From Bacteroidales bacterium (GTDB lineage: Bacteria; Bacteroidota; Bacteroidia; Bacteroidales; P3): 44,623 bases of DNA. How positions within the stretch are numbered: the stretch's first letter is position 1; each line of letters opens with the position of its first letter. The notes under the pieces are model-generated. The model was given only the letters and a program-made list of their open reading frames with translations, had not been told where the DNA came from and searched no databases. A program made the translations under genes and the position numbers. Positions 1 to 6,878 of the stretch are shown piece after piece. The stretch lies in assembly GCA_017448905.1 (NCBI GenBank), contig JAFSKP010000005.1, positions 1-44,623 on the forward strand, written 5' to 3'.

Positions 1-1
1 G

Positions 2-514
2 AGCAATGCCATCCTGGAGCAGACGCTGCGAAACCTGCGCAACAAGCAGCACCCCTACCGCCAGCGAATCGACACCGACTTCCAGAACCGCGTCTCGGTG
101 CTTGACAAACAGCAGGCATTGACGGGACAGGACTTCACGCTTACTACCGTGAGAGAGAAGCTGACGGTGCTGGTGATGTCGTTCGACTCGCTGCGCACCA
201 ACAACAAAGAGGGGCGCAAGGTGTACCAGGAGAACGGCTACCTGCAATCGTTCACACCAATCGTATCGCAGCTGGACGACGGCAACGACGAGGTGCAGCT
301 GATGCGCGTACTGCAAGCCGTGAACCCCGTGGTGGTGGTCGACGAGAGCCACAACGCCACCTCGCGACTGGTTGCCCAATGCAAGGAAGAACAAGAAAGA
401 GATACTCAACCTGAGCTACGTGCTTACGGCCTCATTGAAATTCCAGGAGACACTCGACAATGTGGTGAAAGGACTCAACAACGCGGGTTTCTCCAGTTTG
501 GATTATCGTGCTGA
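2..514 (+). pseudogene. 5' fragment of a type III res-like DEAD/DEAH helicase-nuclease (broken)
   Basis: This frame is open from the window edge (codons start at base 2), so the true start and the Walker A motif lie upstream. It contains the Walker B/DEAH-type motif VVVVDESHNATS (bases about 331-366), typical of the restriction (res) subunit of type III restriction systems and related DEAD/DEAH proteins. In the family this motif is followed by about 200 residues carrying the remaining helicase motifs (motif III to the motif VI arginine finger). Here the frame instead runs into unrelated sequence and stops at 514, while the family-like sequence resumes in another frame from about base 372. That means an internal deletion plus a frameshift. 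The broken state is directly visible. The family name is recognition by motif. An assembly error could mimic the deletion. Confidence 0.6.
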
Positions 515-1802
515 AGACACAACCGTGCCGAAAGAGACTCCTGTGGAGTTGCCAAAGGCTGGAGAGGCAACGCTGTTCGACGAAGAACCTGAACCAACAG
601 AAGAAGAGGAAACCATCGACACCACGCAAGTGACATTCCGGGCAGTCAATCCCTCGCCAGAACCATTGGAGGTTGTAGGTACGGGCGATGTTCCTCTCCC
701 GACGGAGACTAAAGTGGTTGCCGACATACTGGAGCACGCCCAGAAAGAAGCTGACGACATGAACGAACAAATGGAAAACAGAGACGAAGAGATGATACCA
801 CACGAACTGGCACCGGCCGTTAAAACAGGCGTTATCCAATCGCGGTTTATTAAATCGGCCAGCGAGGTGCAGCTGCCAATGTTCTACGTGAAAGACGACA
901 CCAACCAAGTGGACAACGGCCTGTGGCCAAAAGAGGACATGCAATTTGAAGGGCAGCACCTGCTCAAGACCTTCCAACTGTCGAAACAACCCGCCGACAT
1001 CAACTTTGCCGCCGCAGAAACGAATATGTACAAGGTGGATATCGACGAACAAACCGACGAGCACAAACCGACGTTGGTGAAAGTGAAAGGGGCTACCTAC
1101 AAATACATCCTTGAGAACATCCGTCAGGCGAAAAACGTGGAAGATATGCGAAACCGCTGTGCCCAGCATGTGGCAGGTGTTATGGGGAATATGATACCGC
1201 TGACGGACAGAGACATTCAAGGATATGTAGCACGAATTTTCGAGGGATTCACCGAGGCCGACCTTGACGACTTTATGCAGCATCTTGGCGACTATACCGC
1301 CGTCATCAAAAAACGGATACTAGCCTTGGAGGACGAACACAAAGAGAAGGAGTTTGAACGTATGCTGGAAGCCGACGAGATATACCTGAAGCCAGCATAC
1401 CCCATTCCGCGTTCAATCACACTATCCAAACCCTTGGATGACATTCCCAAGATGCTTCGCTCGAAAGAGGAGGCTGTCAACGGATTTGAGCGGGAAGTAA
1501 TCAACGACGTGGCCAACCTGGACAACGTGGAATGGTGGACACGGAATGTGGAGCGACGTGGTTTCTGCATCAACGGCTTCATCAACCACTATCCCGACTT
1601 CATCATCAAGACCACGAAAGGGAAGGTTGTGCTGCTTGAGACAAAGGGCGACCATCTGGAGGCCGGCAAAAAGATACGGTTGGGAAACCTGTGGGCAAAC
1701 AAGGCAGGCAACGACTACCGCTACTGCCTGGTGTACAGCGACCGTCAGGTTGACGGAGCGTATACCAAGTCGGAGTTCCTTGAAATGATAAGAAACTGGT
1801 AA
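372..1802 (+). pseudogene. 3' fragment of the same res-like protein, with C-terminal PD-(D/E)XK nuclease-type domain
   Basis: The 476-residue frame opens at a TTG and begins in what is normally the middle of the family, just after helicase motif VI (NLSYVLTASLKFQETLDN). It continues through the conserved middle region and ends in a nuclease-like segment with YPDFII (about residue 413) and VVLLETKGDH about 10 residues later, the PD...ExK signature of this family's endonuclease domain. All helicase motifs are absent from this piece, so it cannot be a working motor on its own. If translated it would be a nuclease-domain protein without a translocase. It overlaps the 5' fragment by 143 bases in a different frame. 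No methyltransferase (mod) partner is visible inside the window; it could lie upstream. Confidence 0.55.
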
Positions 1803-1871
1803 ACAAGGTTTTGTCAAATAATGCCGTATTCTGAAACAAGTGTTCCATGTTGTTATTTACACTCTATTAAT

Positions 1872-1904
1872 AAAAGGAGGACACCCTTGGGCGTCCTCCC
1901 TTTC
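1872..1904. terminator. Intrinsic terminator between convergent genes
   Basis: Imperfect inverted repeat aaaaggaggacaccc / gggcgtcctcccttt with two mismatches and a tt loop. It has A-rich and T-rich edges, so it can serve both the broken gene ending at 1802 (plus) and the lipoprotein gene ending at 1928 (minus). Confidence 0.65.
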
Positions 1905-1927
1905 TGTTCGTGTCAGCGTCTCAAGTT

Positions 1928-2527
1928 TCATTTCTGGCCTGCACGGATCTCGGCGTTGGGCGTTGTGTTGTAGGCACATTCGCCCCACGAGAGTTGTCCA
2001 GAGGAACTATGGACGTTGACCCATCCATAATGGACTGTGCTGTCTTTCTTGATGCGGCATCCGATGTAGAAGCTTTGCGGTAGTGTATCAAGAATATAAC
2101 CAAACGACGCATCTCCCTGCCCCTCGAATCTGCTGCTCTCGCCGATAGAAGCGCCGTTACCAAGGGGCAATATCACATCCCATTGGTCTTCGATGTTGAC
2201 GATATTGTTGCCACCCTCAGTCCAGTTGTAGTCAATGTAGGGGTACTGGTCGTCGCCGGCAATGCGGAACTCGAGGACTCCATCATTGTCGAAGTCGACA
2301 CCAGAAACATTAGTGAATGTATAACCCGCTATGGTTATGCTGCCATTGCTTATAATACTTCCCATTTTGATGCTACTGTTGCCGGGGTCAGTGCCGGGAT
2401 TGGTGCCGGGATTGGTGCCGGGATTGGTGGTAGTGGTGTTTGTCGGGGTGTCGTCCTCTTTGTCACCACAGGCTGCCATGGCGAAGACAAGCATGGCTGC
2501 CACGAGAAGTCTTGAAATGATTTTCAT
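1928..2527 (-). CDS. Small secreted lipoprotein, function unknown
   Basis: 199 residues. The N-terminus is a lipoprotein signal (MKIISRLLVAAMLVFAMAAC) with a lipobox ending in Cys20, so the product should be lipidated and anchored in the outer or inner membrane. A low-complexity Thr/Pro/Gly linker follows, with GTNPG-type units (about residues 34-48), then a globular part with DFDNDGVLEFRI, which resembles a calcium-binding Asp-rich loop, and HYGWVNV near the C-terminus, a motif common in surface beta-sandwich proteins. The gene starts 28 bases after the stop of the S46 peptidase gene on the same strand and is probably cotranscribed with it. I do not recognise a named family. A role near the peptidase at the cell surface is only inferred from position. 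Confidence 0.8.
   Translation of the reverse strand: MKIISRLLVAAMLVFAMAACGDKEDDTPTNTTTTNPGTNPGTNPGTDPGNSSIKMGSIISNGSITIAGYTFTNVSGVDFDNDGVLEFRIAGDDQYPYIDYNWTEGGNNIVNIEDQWDVILPLGNGASIGESSRFEGQGDASFGYILDTLPQSFYIGCRIKKDSTVHYGWVNVHSSSGQLSWGECAYNTTPNAEIRAGQK
2391..2426. repeat. 12-bp tandem repeat coding for GTNPG units
   Basis: Three consecutive copies of gtgccgggattg inside the lipoprotein gene, with a degenerate copy at 2381-2390. Each unit encodes four residues (GTNP on the minus strand), so slippage would change the linker length without breaking the frame. Confidence 0.85.
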
Positions 2528-2555
2528 GGTATTGTTATTTTAAGGCACTTACAAA

Positions 2556-4736
2556 TCACTTGGTTATAATATCCATCTCGTCGATGAGACGGCGACAGCC
2601 AGCGTATTTGTCGATGACGAAAAGCATATAGCGTGTGTCGAGGCAGATGCAGCGTTGCAGGTTCTCCTCGAAGTCGATGTCGCCCGACATTGCCTCGCTG
2701 TTGCCGTCAAAAGCCAGACCTATAAGGTTGCCCTCGGCATCCATGACAGGGCTGCCGCTGTTGCCTCCCGTGATGTCGTTGTTGGTCACAAAGCAGGTAA
2801 CCAACTCTCCTTTGCTGTTGGCGTATGGGCCGAAGTCGCCGTTGGCATAGAGGGTCTTGAGACGCTCGGGAACGATGAACTCGCTATTGTCGGGGTCTTC
2901 CTTCTCCATGACACCCTTGAGGGTGGTGTAGAAGCTGTAGGAGACAGCATCCTTGGGGTCGTAAGCCTTGACGTTGCCGTAAGTGAGGCGTATGGTGGAG
3001 TTGGCATCGGGACTCATGAGCTTGACTCCGTCGTTGATCTGCAGTATGCCGTCGGTGAAGTTGCGGATGCCCCGCTTAAGGCCGTCAGCCGACTCTTTGG
3101 GAATGAGGCTTCTGACATCGTTGTACTTTTCGTAGGCTCCCTTTCCGGCAAGATAGAGGGGATCCTTGGCGAGCTTCTTCATGTCGGGTTTCTGCATCAT
3201 CTTGTCGAAAGACTCCTTGGTGGCGAAAGCCGACTTGCTGAACAAGTCGTCCACATACTTGGTGAAATTGCCCTTATACTTGCGGTCGGCATCGACGAGG
3301 AACTGCGGCATATACTGCATGTCCATGTGCTTGTAGACATACTCCATCATGGCAGCCATGACACGCTTCTCGGTCTCCATGTTGTAGTCTTTGTAGAACT
3401 CGTCGGCCATCTTGCCGACGCCTTCGATGATTTCATCACGCCGGTCGGCATAGCGAGGGTCGTTGGCTGCTTCAATATTATGGTAGAAACGGACAGCCTG
3501 CAGCAACATCTCAGGTCCAGTGAGGAGACCCTCTGCCAGGTAGCTGATGGCGGCCTCGTAGGGCGCACGGTCGGCATAGCCTTTCTTAATGAGAGGCAAC
3601 GCCTCGGCATATTTGGGGTCTTTGCTCTGGGCCCATATCTTGTAGATACGCTCGGTCTCCTTCTTCACGCCCATGGTATTGAGGTTCTTGAGGGCTTTGT
3701 TCTGCTCATTGCTGTATTTCCAGTAGTTGGAGCAGCTGGCATATTTCGAGGCATACTTTATCTTGGTCTCCTGGCTGGCGGACATCTCCTCGCGGAGGAT
3801 ATTGATCTTGACGGTACGGATCTCGTAACGAAGCTTGTTGGTGATGTCCATGGTCTCCTCAAGGCCGTAGCTGGTGAGGAAATGGTCGGTAGTGCCGGGG
3901 AAGCCCATGACCATGGCGAAGTCGCCATCCTTCAGCTCACGGTTGCTGACGGGGAGATGGTGCTTCGGCTGTAGCGGTTTGTTGGCGTCGCTGTATTCCG
4001 CAGGATTGCCATCGGGACCGGTGTAGATGCGGAAGAGCGAAAAGTCGCAGGTGTGGCGTGGCCATGACCAGTTGTCGGTGTCGCCACCAAACTTGCCCAT
4101 CGATGAAGGGGGTGCACCGACAAGACGCACGTCCTTGTAGATGATATGGACAAAAAGGAAGAACTGGTTGCCGTTGAACATCGGCTTGACCTGTGCATCG
4201 TAGATGGTGCCGCCGACAGCCTTTTTGGCTATCTGGTCGCTGACCTCCTTGATGGCACGCGAACGCTCGTTCTCGCTCATGTCATCGCTGAGGGCGGCCT
4301 TGACCTGGTCGGTGACATCTTCCATGCGGACAAGGATAGAGGCTGTGAGGCCGGGGTTGGGAAGCTCCTCCTGCATGGTCTTGGCCCAAAAACCGTCGCG
4401 CAGGTAGTCATGCCCCACGGTGCTGTGTTCCTGTATCTTGCCGTAGCCGCAATGGTGATTGGTGGAGACCAGACCCTTTGAGGAGATGATCTCGCCCGTG
4501 CAGAAATGCCAGAATGGGCTGCCGTCGTTCCCAAGGCCGACAACGGCATCCTTTATGCAACTCTGGTTGATGCTGTAGATGTCCTCCGGAGTGAGTTTGA
4601 ATCCCGCTTTCTGCATGTCGGCGTAATTCTTGCCGATTAGCGAGAGTAGCCACATGCCTTCATCGGCTCTGACAATGCCTGCCGAGGCAAAGAGCAAAGC
4701 CATGGAGAGAATGATTGATTTGATTTTCATTGTCAT
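2556..4736 (-). CDS. S46 family dipeptidyl-peptidase (DPP7-like)
   Basis: 726 residues, the usual size for S46 serine dipeptidyl-peptidases, which release dipeptides from the N-termini of peptides in the periplasm. A signal peptide is present (cleavage likely after IVRA, about residue 24). The trypsin-like catalytic residues can be placed: His95 in TNHHC, Asp231 in HTCDFSLFR and Ser660 in GGNSGSPV. The 136-residue spacing from His to Asp matches Porphyromonas gingivalis DPP7 (His89/Asp225). Residue 678, 18 after the catalytic serine, is Gly (AFDGNSEAMSGD). In DPP7 this position is Gly (hydrophobic P1 preference), in DPP11 it is Arg (acidic P1), so DPP7-type specificity is inferred. A second ATG two codons in (4730) gives the more typical start MKIKSII. 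The lipoprotein gene follows 28 bases downstream. Confidence 0.93.
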   Translation of the reverse strand: MTMKIKSIILSMALLFASAGIVRADEGMWLLSLIGKNYADMQKAGFKLTPEDIYSINQSCIKDAVVGLGNDGSPFWHFCTGEIISSKGLVSTNHHCGYGKIQEHSTVGHDYLRDGFWAKTMQEELPNPGLTASILVRMEDVTDQVKAALSDDMSENERSRAIKEVSDQIAKKAVGGTIYDAQVKPMFNGNQFFLFVHIIYKDVRLVGAPPSSMGKFGGDTDNWSWPRHTCDFSLFRIYTGPDGNPAEYSDANKPLQPKHHLPVSNRELKDGDFAMVMGFPGTTDHFLTSYGLEETMDITNKLRYEIRTVKINILREEMSASQETKIKYASKYASCSNYWKYSNEQNKALKNLNTMGVKKETERIYKIWAQSKDPKYAEALPLIKKGYADRAPYEAAISYLAEGLLTGPEMLLQAVRFYHNIEAANDPRYADRRDEIIEGVGKMADEFYKDYNMETEKRVMAAMMEYVYKHMDMQYMPQFLVDADRKYKGNFTKYVDDLFSKSAFATKESFDKMMQKPDMKKLAKDPLYLAGKGAYEKYNDVRSLIPKESADGLKRGIRNFTDGILQINDGVKLMSPDANSTIRLTYGNVKAYDPKDAVSYSFYTTLKGVMEKEDPDNSEFIVPERLKTLYANGDFGPYANSKGELVTCFVTNNDITGGNSGSPVMDAEGNLIGLAFDGNSEAMSGDIDFEENLQRCICLDTRYMLFVIDKYAGCRRLIDEMDIITK

Positions 4737-4796
4737 AAGTGTAAAATTATTGATTATTAATATTTTTTCGTTTGTCTAACCCAAATAACCGTTTTG

Positions 4797-4804
4797 CAAA
4801 TGTA
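4797..4804 (-). promoter_or_regulatory. Candidate -7 box (TACATTTG) for the S46 peptidase operon
   Basis: On the minus strand the sequence reads TACATTTG, a full match to the Bacteroidota -7 consensus TAnnTTTG, about 60 bases upstream of the start codon. No clean TTTG box is seen 19-21 bases further upstream, so this is a half match. Confidence 0.5.
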
Positions 4805-4866
4805 CGTTTTTTTTTGAAGGTAGAACCAATAAAAAGGAAAATGTGGCAAAAAAACCTCTCCAAAAA

Positions 4867-4877
4867 GTTATCAACAA
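4867..4877 (+). promoter_or_regulatory. DnaA-box-like 11-mer upstream of mraZ
   Basis: GTTATCAACAA contains TTATCAACA, one base from the DnaA consensus TTATCCACA. The same 11-mer occurs in reverse orientation upstream of ftsZ at 19175-19185. Binding is not shown by the sequence. Confidence 0.3.
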
Positions 4878-5069
4878 GTTTACAACAGATCCTCACGATG
4901 TTGAAAAGAACCAGGACAAAACAAAAAAAATATTCTTTAATCACTGATAACAAGAATAGTATGGCAACCCAAATTCTTTTTGAAACTTTATGGCTCGTTA
5001 TTCGTAAAATGGAATTGCAAAGTAAAGAAATGGGAGTTTTAAACAATTTTAGGACTTAAATGGTTTTTT

Positions 5070-5094
5070 TTGGAAAATAATTAGTATTTTTACA
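5070..5094 (+). promoter_or_regulatory. Candidate mraZ promoter block, shared with ftsZ
   Basis: TTGGAAA (5070-5076) followed by AGTATTTTTACA (5083-5094), which includes TATTTTTA, one base off the -7 consensus TAnnTTTG. The same two blocks occur before ftsZ (19213-19219 and 19222-19233). A transcript from here would have a very short leader to the GTG start at 5117. Confidence 0.4.
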
Positions 5095-5116
5095 CCTTGA
5101 AAAAATATCGGTAAAA

Positions 5117-5578
5117 GTGTCGCTACTTATTGGCATAGAGTATTGTAAGCTTGACAGTAATGGTCGTTTCAAGCTTCCAATTGCTATAAAAAAGCAGTTG
5201 GAGGGCGAAGACTGTCGCTTTGTTATCCGGCCAAGCATCTATGCCGAATGCCTGGAGTTGTGGACATACGCCAGTTTCGAGGAGGAAATAGCTAATCTTC
5301 AAAAAGAGCTCAACCCCTACTCTATCGAAGACCGCAAGATGTTGCGCGTGCTGAGCGCCGGCAACATTGTCGAGATAGACACCAACGACCGTCTGGTTAT
5401 CCCTGGCGAGCAACGCAAGCGTCTCGGAAACACGAAAGACCTTGTGCTGCAGTCGACTGGCAAGTTTATGGAAATCTGGAGTCACGACATTTATGACCGT
5501 ATCAGCAGTGAATCCGTCGACTATGCCGAAAAAATCGACAAACGCTTAGGGAGGGTCAAGGATGAACCAGGAGAATAG
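5117..5578 (+). CDS. mraZ: MraZ, transcriptional regulator of the dcw cluster
   Basis: 153 residues, the normal length for MraZ, with two SpoVT/AbrB-like halves (about residues 5-55 and 80-125). The signature DSNGRFKLP lies in the first and DTNDRLVIP in the second, matching the D-x-(K/N)-x-R-hydrophobic-x-(I/L)-P pattern of the family. In other bacteria MraZ forms a ring-shaped oligomer and binds direct repeats upstream of its own gene. I see no obvious such repeats here apart from the promoter block. The start is GTG, and no in-frame ATG precedes the first conserved residues. It is the first gene of the cluster and its 3' end overlaps rsmH by 17 bases, so the two are probably translationally coupled. 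Confidence 0.93.
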   Translation: MSLLIGIEYCKLDSNGRFKLPIAIKKQLEGEDCRFVIRPSIYAECLELWTYASFEEEIANLQKELNPYSIEDRKMLRVLSAGNIVEIDTNDRLVIPGEQRKRLGNTKDLVLQSTGKFMEIWSHDIYDRISSESVDYAEKIDKRLGRVKDEPGE

Positions 5579-6488
5579 AGAATACCATCGGCCCGTCATG
5601 CTGTCAGAATGCATTGAAGGCCTTGACATTCACCCGAGCGGAGTGTATGTCGATGTCACGTTCGGCGGTGGCGGCCATTCGCGTGCCATCCTCGAGCGTC
5701 TGGACGAGTACGGAAGACTCTTTGCCTTCGACCGCGACGGCGATGCCGCCGGCAACGCCATCGACGACCCCCGGTTCTGTCTCATCAACGAGAACTTCAA
5801 GTTTCTGAAGAGCTTCCTGCGTCTCCACGGCGTGCGGAGCATCGACGGGTTGCTCGCCGACCTGGGCATCTCCAGCCACCAGATTGACGATGCCGAACGG
5901 GGGTTCTCCACACGTCATGACGGCCCGTTGGACCTGCGTATGGACTGCCGCGAGGGCGGCACCGCAGCCGACCTTGTAGCCACAGCCGACGAGAAGGAGC
6001 TGGCCAAAGTACTGCGTCTCTACGGCGAATTGCCTAATGCCGGCGCTATGGCGCATGCCATCGTTGTGGCTCGCGACTCTAAAGCCATCACCACCACGGG
6101 CGAATTGTGCAATGCCGTCGCCCACCTCCTGCCCCGTGGGCGTGAGAACAAAACTCTCGCAATGCTTTTTCAGGCGTTGCGCATCGAGGTCAACGGCGAG
6201 CTGGAGGCTTTGCGGCAGATGCTAGCCCAGGCTGTGGAAATCCTCAAACCCGGCGGAAGAATATGCGTGATGTCATACCATTCGCTTGAAGACCGGATAG
6301 TGAAGAACTTCTTCCGCACGGGTAATTTCGAAGGCGAGGTGAAGAAAGACTTTTTTGGCAATGTCATTGCACCTCTGATACCGGTGACACGCAAGCCCGT
6401 CACGGCCGGAGAAAAAGAACTGAGTGTGAACAACCGCGCACGCAGTGCAAAACTGAGAGTGGCAAAGAGAGTGGAATGCGAATTGTAA
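5562..6488 (+). CDS. rsmH: 16S rRNA (cytosine-1402-N4)-methyltransferase RsmH (MraW)
   Basis: 308 residues, full length for the family. The protein opens with YHRPVMLSECIEGL and the SAM-binding loop VDVTFGGGGHSRAIL (about residues 28-42), followed by DLGISSHQIDDAERGFS and later CVMSYHSLEDRIVKNFF, all hallmark RsmH motifs. It methylates N4 of C1402 in 16S rRNA, next to the P-site, in the cytoplasm. The ATG lies inside the end of mraZ. The ftsL-like gene follows after 31 bases. Position and motifs agree fully with the conserved second slot of the dcw cluster. Confidence 0.97.
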   Translation: MNQENREYHRPVMLSECIEGLDIHPSGVYVDVTFGGGGHSRAILERLDEYGRLFAFDRDGDAAGNAIDDPRFCLINENFKFLKSFLRLHGVRSIDGLLADLGISSHQIDDAERGFSTRHDGPLDLRMDCREGGTAADLVATADEKELAKVLRLYGELPNAGAMAHAIVVARDSKAITTTGELCNAVAHLLPRGRENKTLAMLFQALRIEVNGELEALRQMLAQAVEILKPGGRICVMSYHSLEDRIVKNFFRTGNFEGEVKKDFFGNVIAPLIPVTRKPVTAGEKELSVNNRARSAKLRVAKRVECEL

Positions 6489-6519
6489 TACAATAACTAC
6501 ACAATAATATCAAAGGGAA

Positions 6520-6858
6520 TTGGGTGAAAAAGGCAATAATAAGAACAGAAGGGGAAGGCTGGCTCGCTTTCTAGGTGGCGACGTGCTTGAGTCGAAGTTC
6601 GTGTTGAGACAGATACCATTGGTAGTCATCATCGTAAGCATGTGCCTGGCATTGGTGGCCATACGATACGAGGTCGAGAGCCTTACGAAAGAAAAGAGTG
6701 AACTGGAGCGCAAGGTGAGCTACATGCGAGAGGTACGCGTGCAGATGAGGAGACAGTATCAGGAGTCGATACGCATCTCGCGCATCGACCGCGACCTTGA
6801 CACCATCGGTGTGGGACTTGTCGCCGGTCCGCCCTACGAATTGAAGATTGAAAAGTAG
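6520..6858 (+). CDS. ftsL: FtsL-like divisome protein
   Basis: 112 residues. A basic cytoplasmic N-terminus (about residues 1-30) is followed by one membrane segment (about residues 32-48, PLVVIIVSMCLALVAI) and a charged coiled-coil-like stretch (EVESLTKEKSELERKVSYM). This is the bitopic layout of FtsL, which joins FtsQ and FtsB to activate FtsWI. Sequence conservation in FtsL is low, so the name rests on architecture and on the slot between rsmH and ftsI. The start is TTG at 6520, since no ATG or GTG is available in frame before the basic segment. Twenty bases separate it from ftsI. Confidence 0.85.
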   Translation: MGEKGNNKNRRGRLARFLGGDVLESKFVLRQIPLVVIIVSMCLALVAIRYEVESLTKEKSELERKVSYMREVRVQMRRQYQESIRISRIDRDLDTIGVGLVAGPPYELKIEK

Positions 6859-6878
6859 TCATTATATACACATAAACC

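Larger units (their letters stand above)
4737..5116. other. 380-base AT-rich divergent intergenic region between the S46 gene and mraZ
   Basis: No convincing gene: the open frames on both strands are low-complexity (Lys/Phe-rich) readings of AT-rich DNA. It holds a -7 box for the peptidase gene (4797-4804, minus), a DnaA-box-like 11-mer (4867-4877) and the promoter-like block just before mraZ (5070-5094), described separately. Confidence 0.7.

Noticed and set aside
2655..3974. 439-codon open frame on the plus strand opposite the S46 peptidase
   Set aside because: An antisense shadow of a gene whose catalytic residues are all in place on the minus strand.
4867..4877. Origin of replication
   Set aside because: Only one near-consensus DnaA box is present here and no dnaA gene or box cluster; the neighbouring rpmH at 34202 is not accompanied by dnaA, rnpA or yidC either.
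4747..5059. Two overlapping open frames of 95-99 codons in the mraZ upstream region
   Set aside because: Both are Lys- or Phe/Leu-rich readings of AT-rich non-coding DNA, on opposite strands of the same stretch, with no family resemblance.
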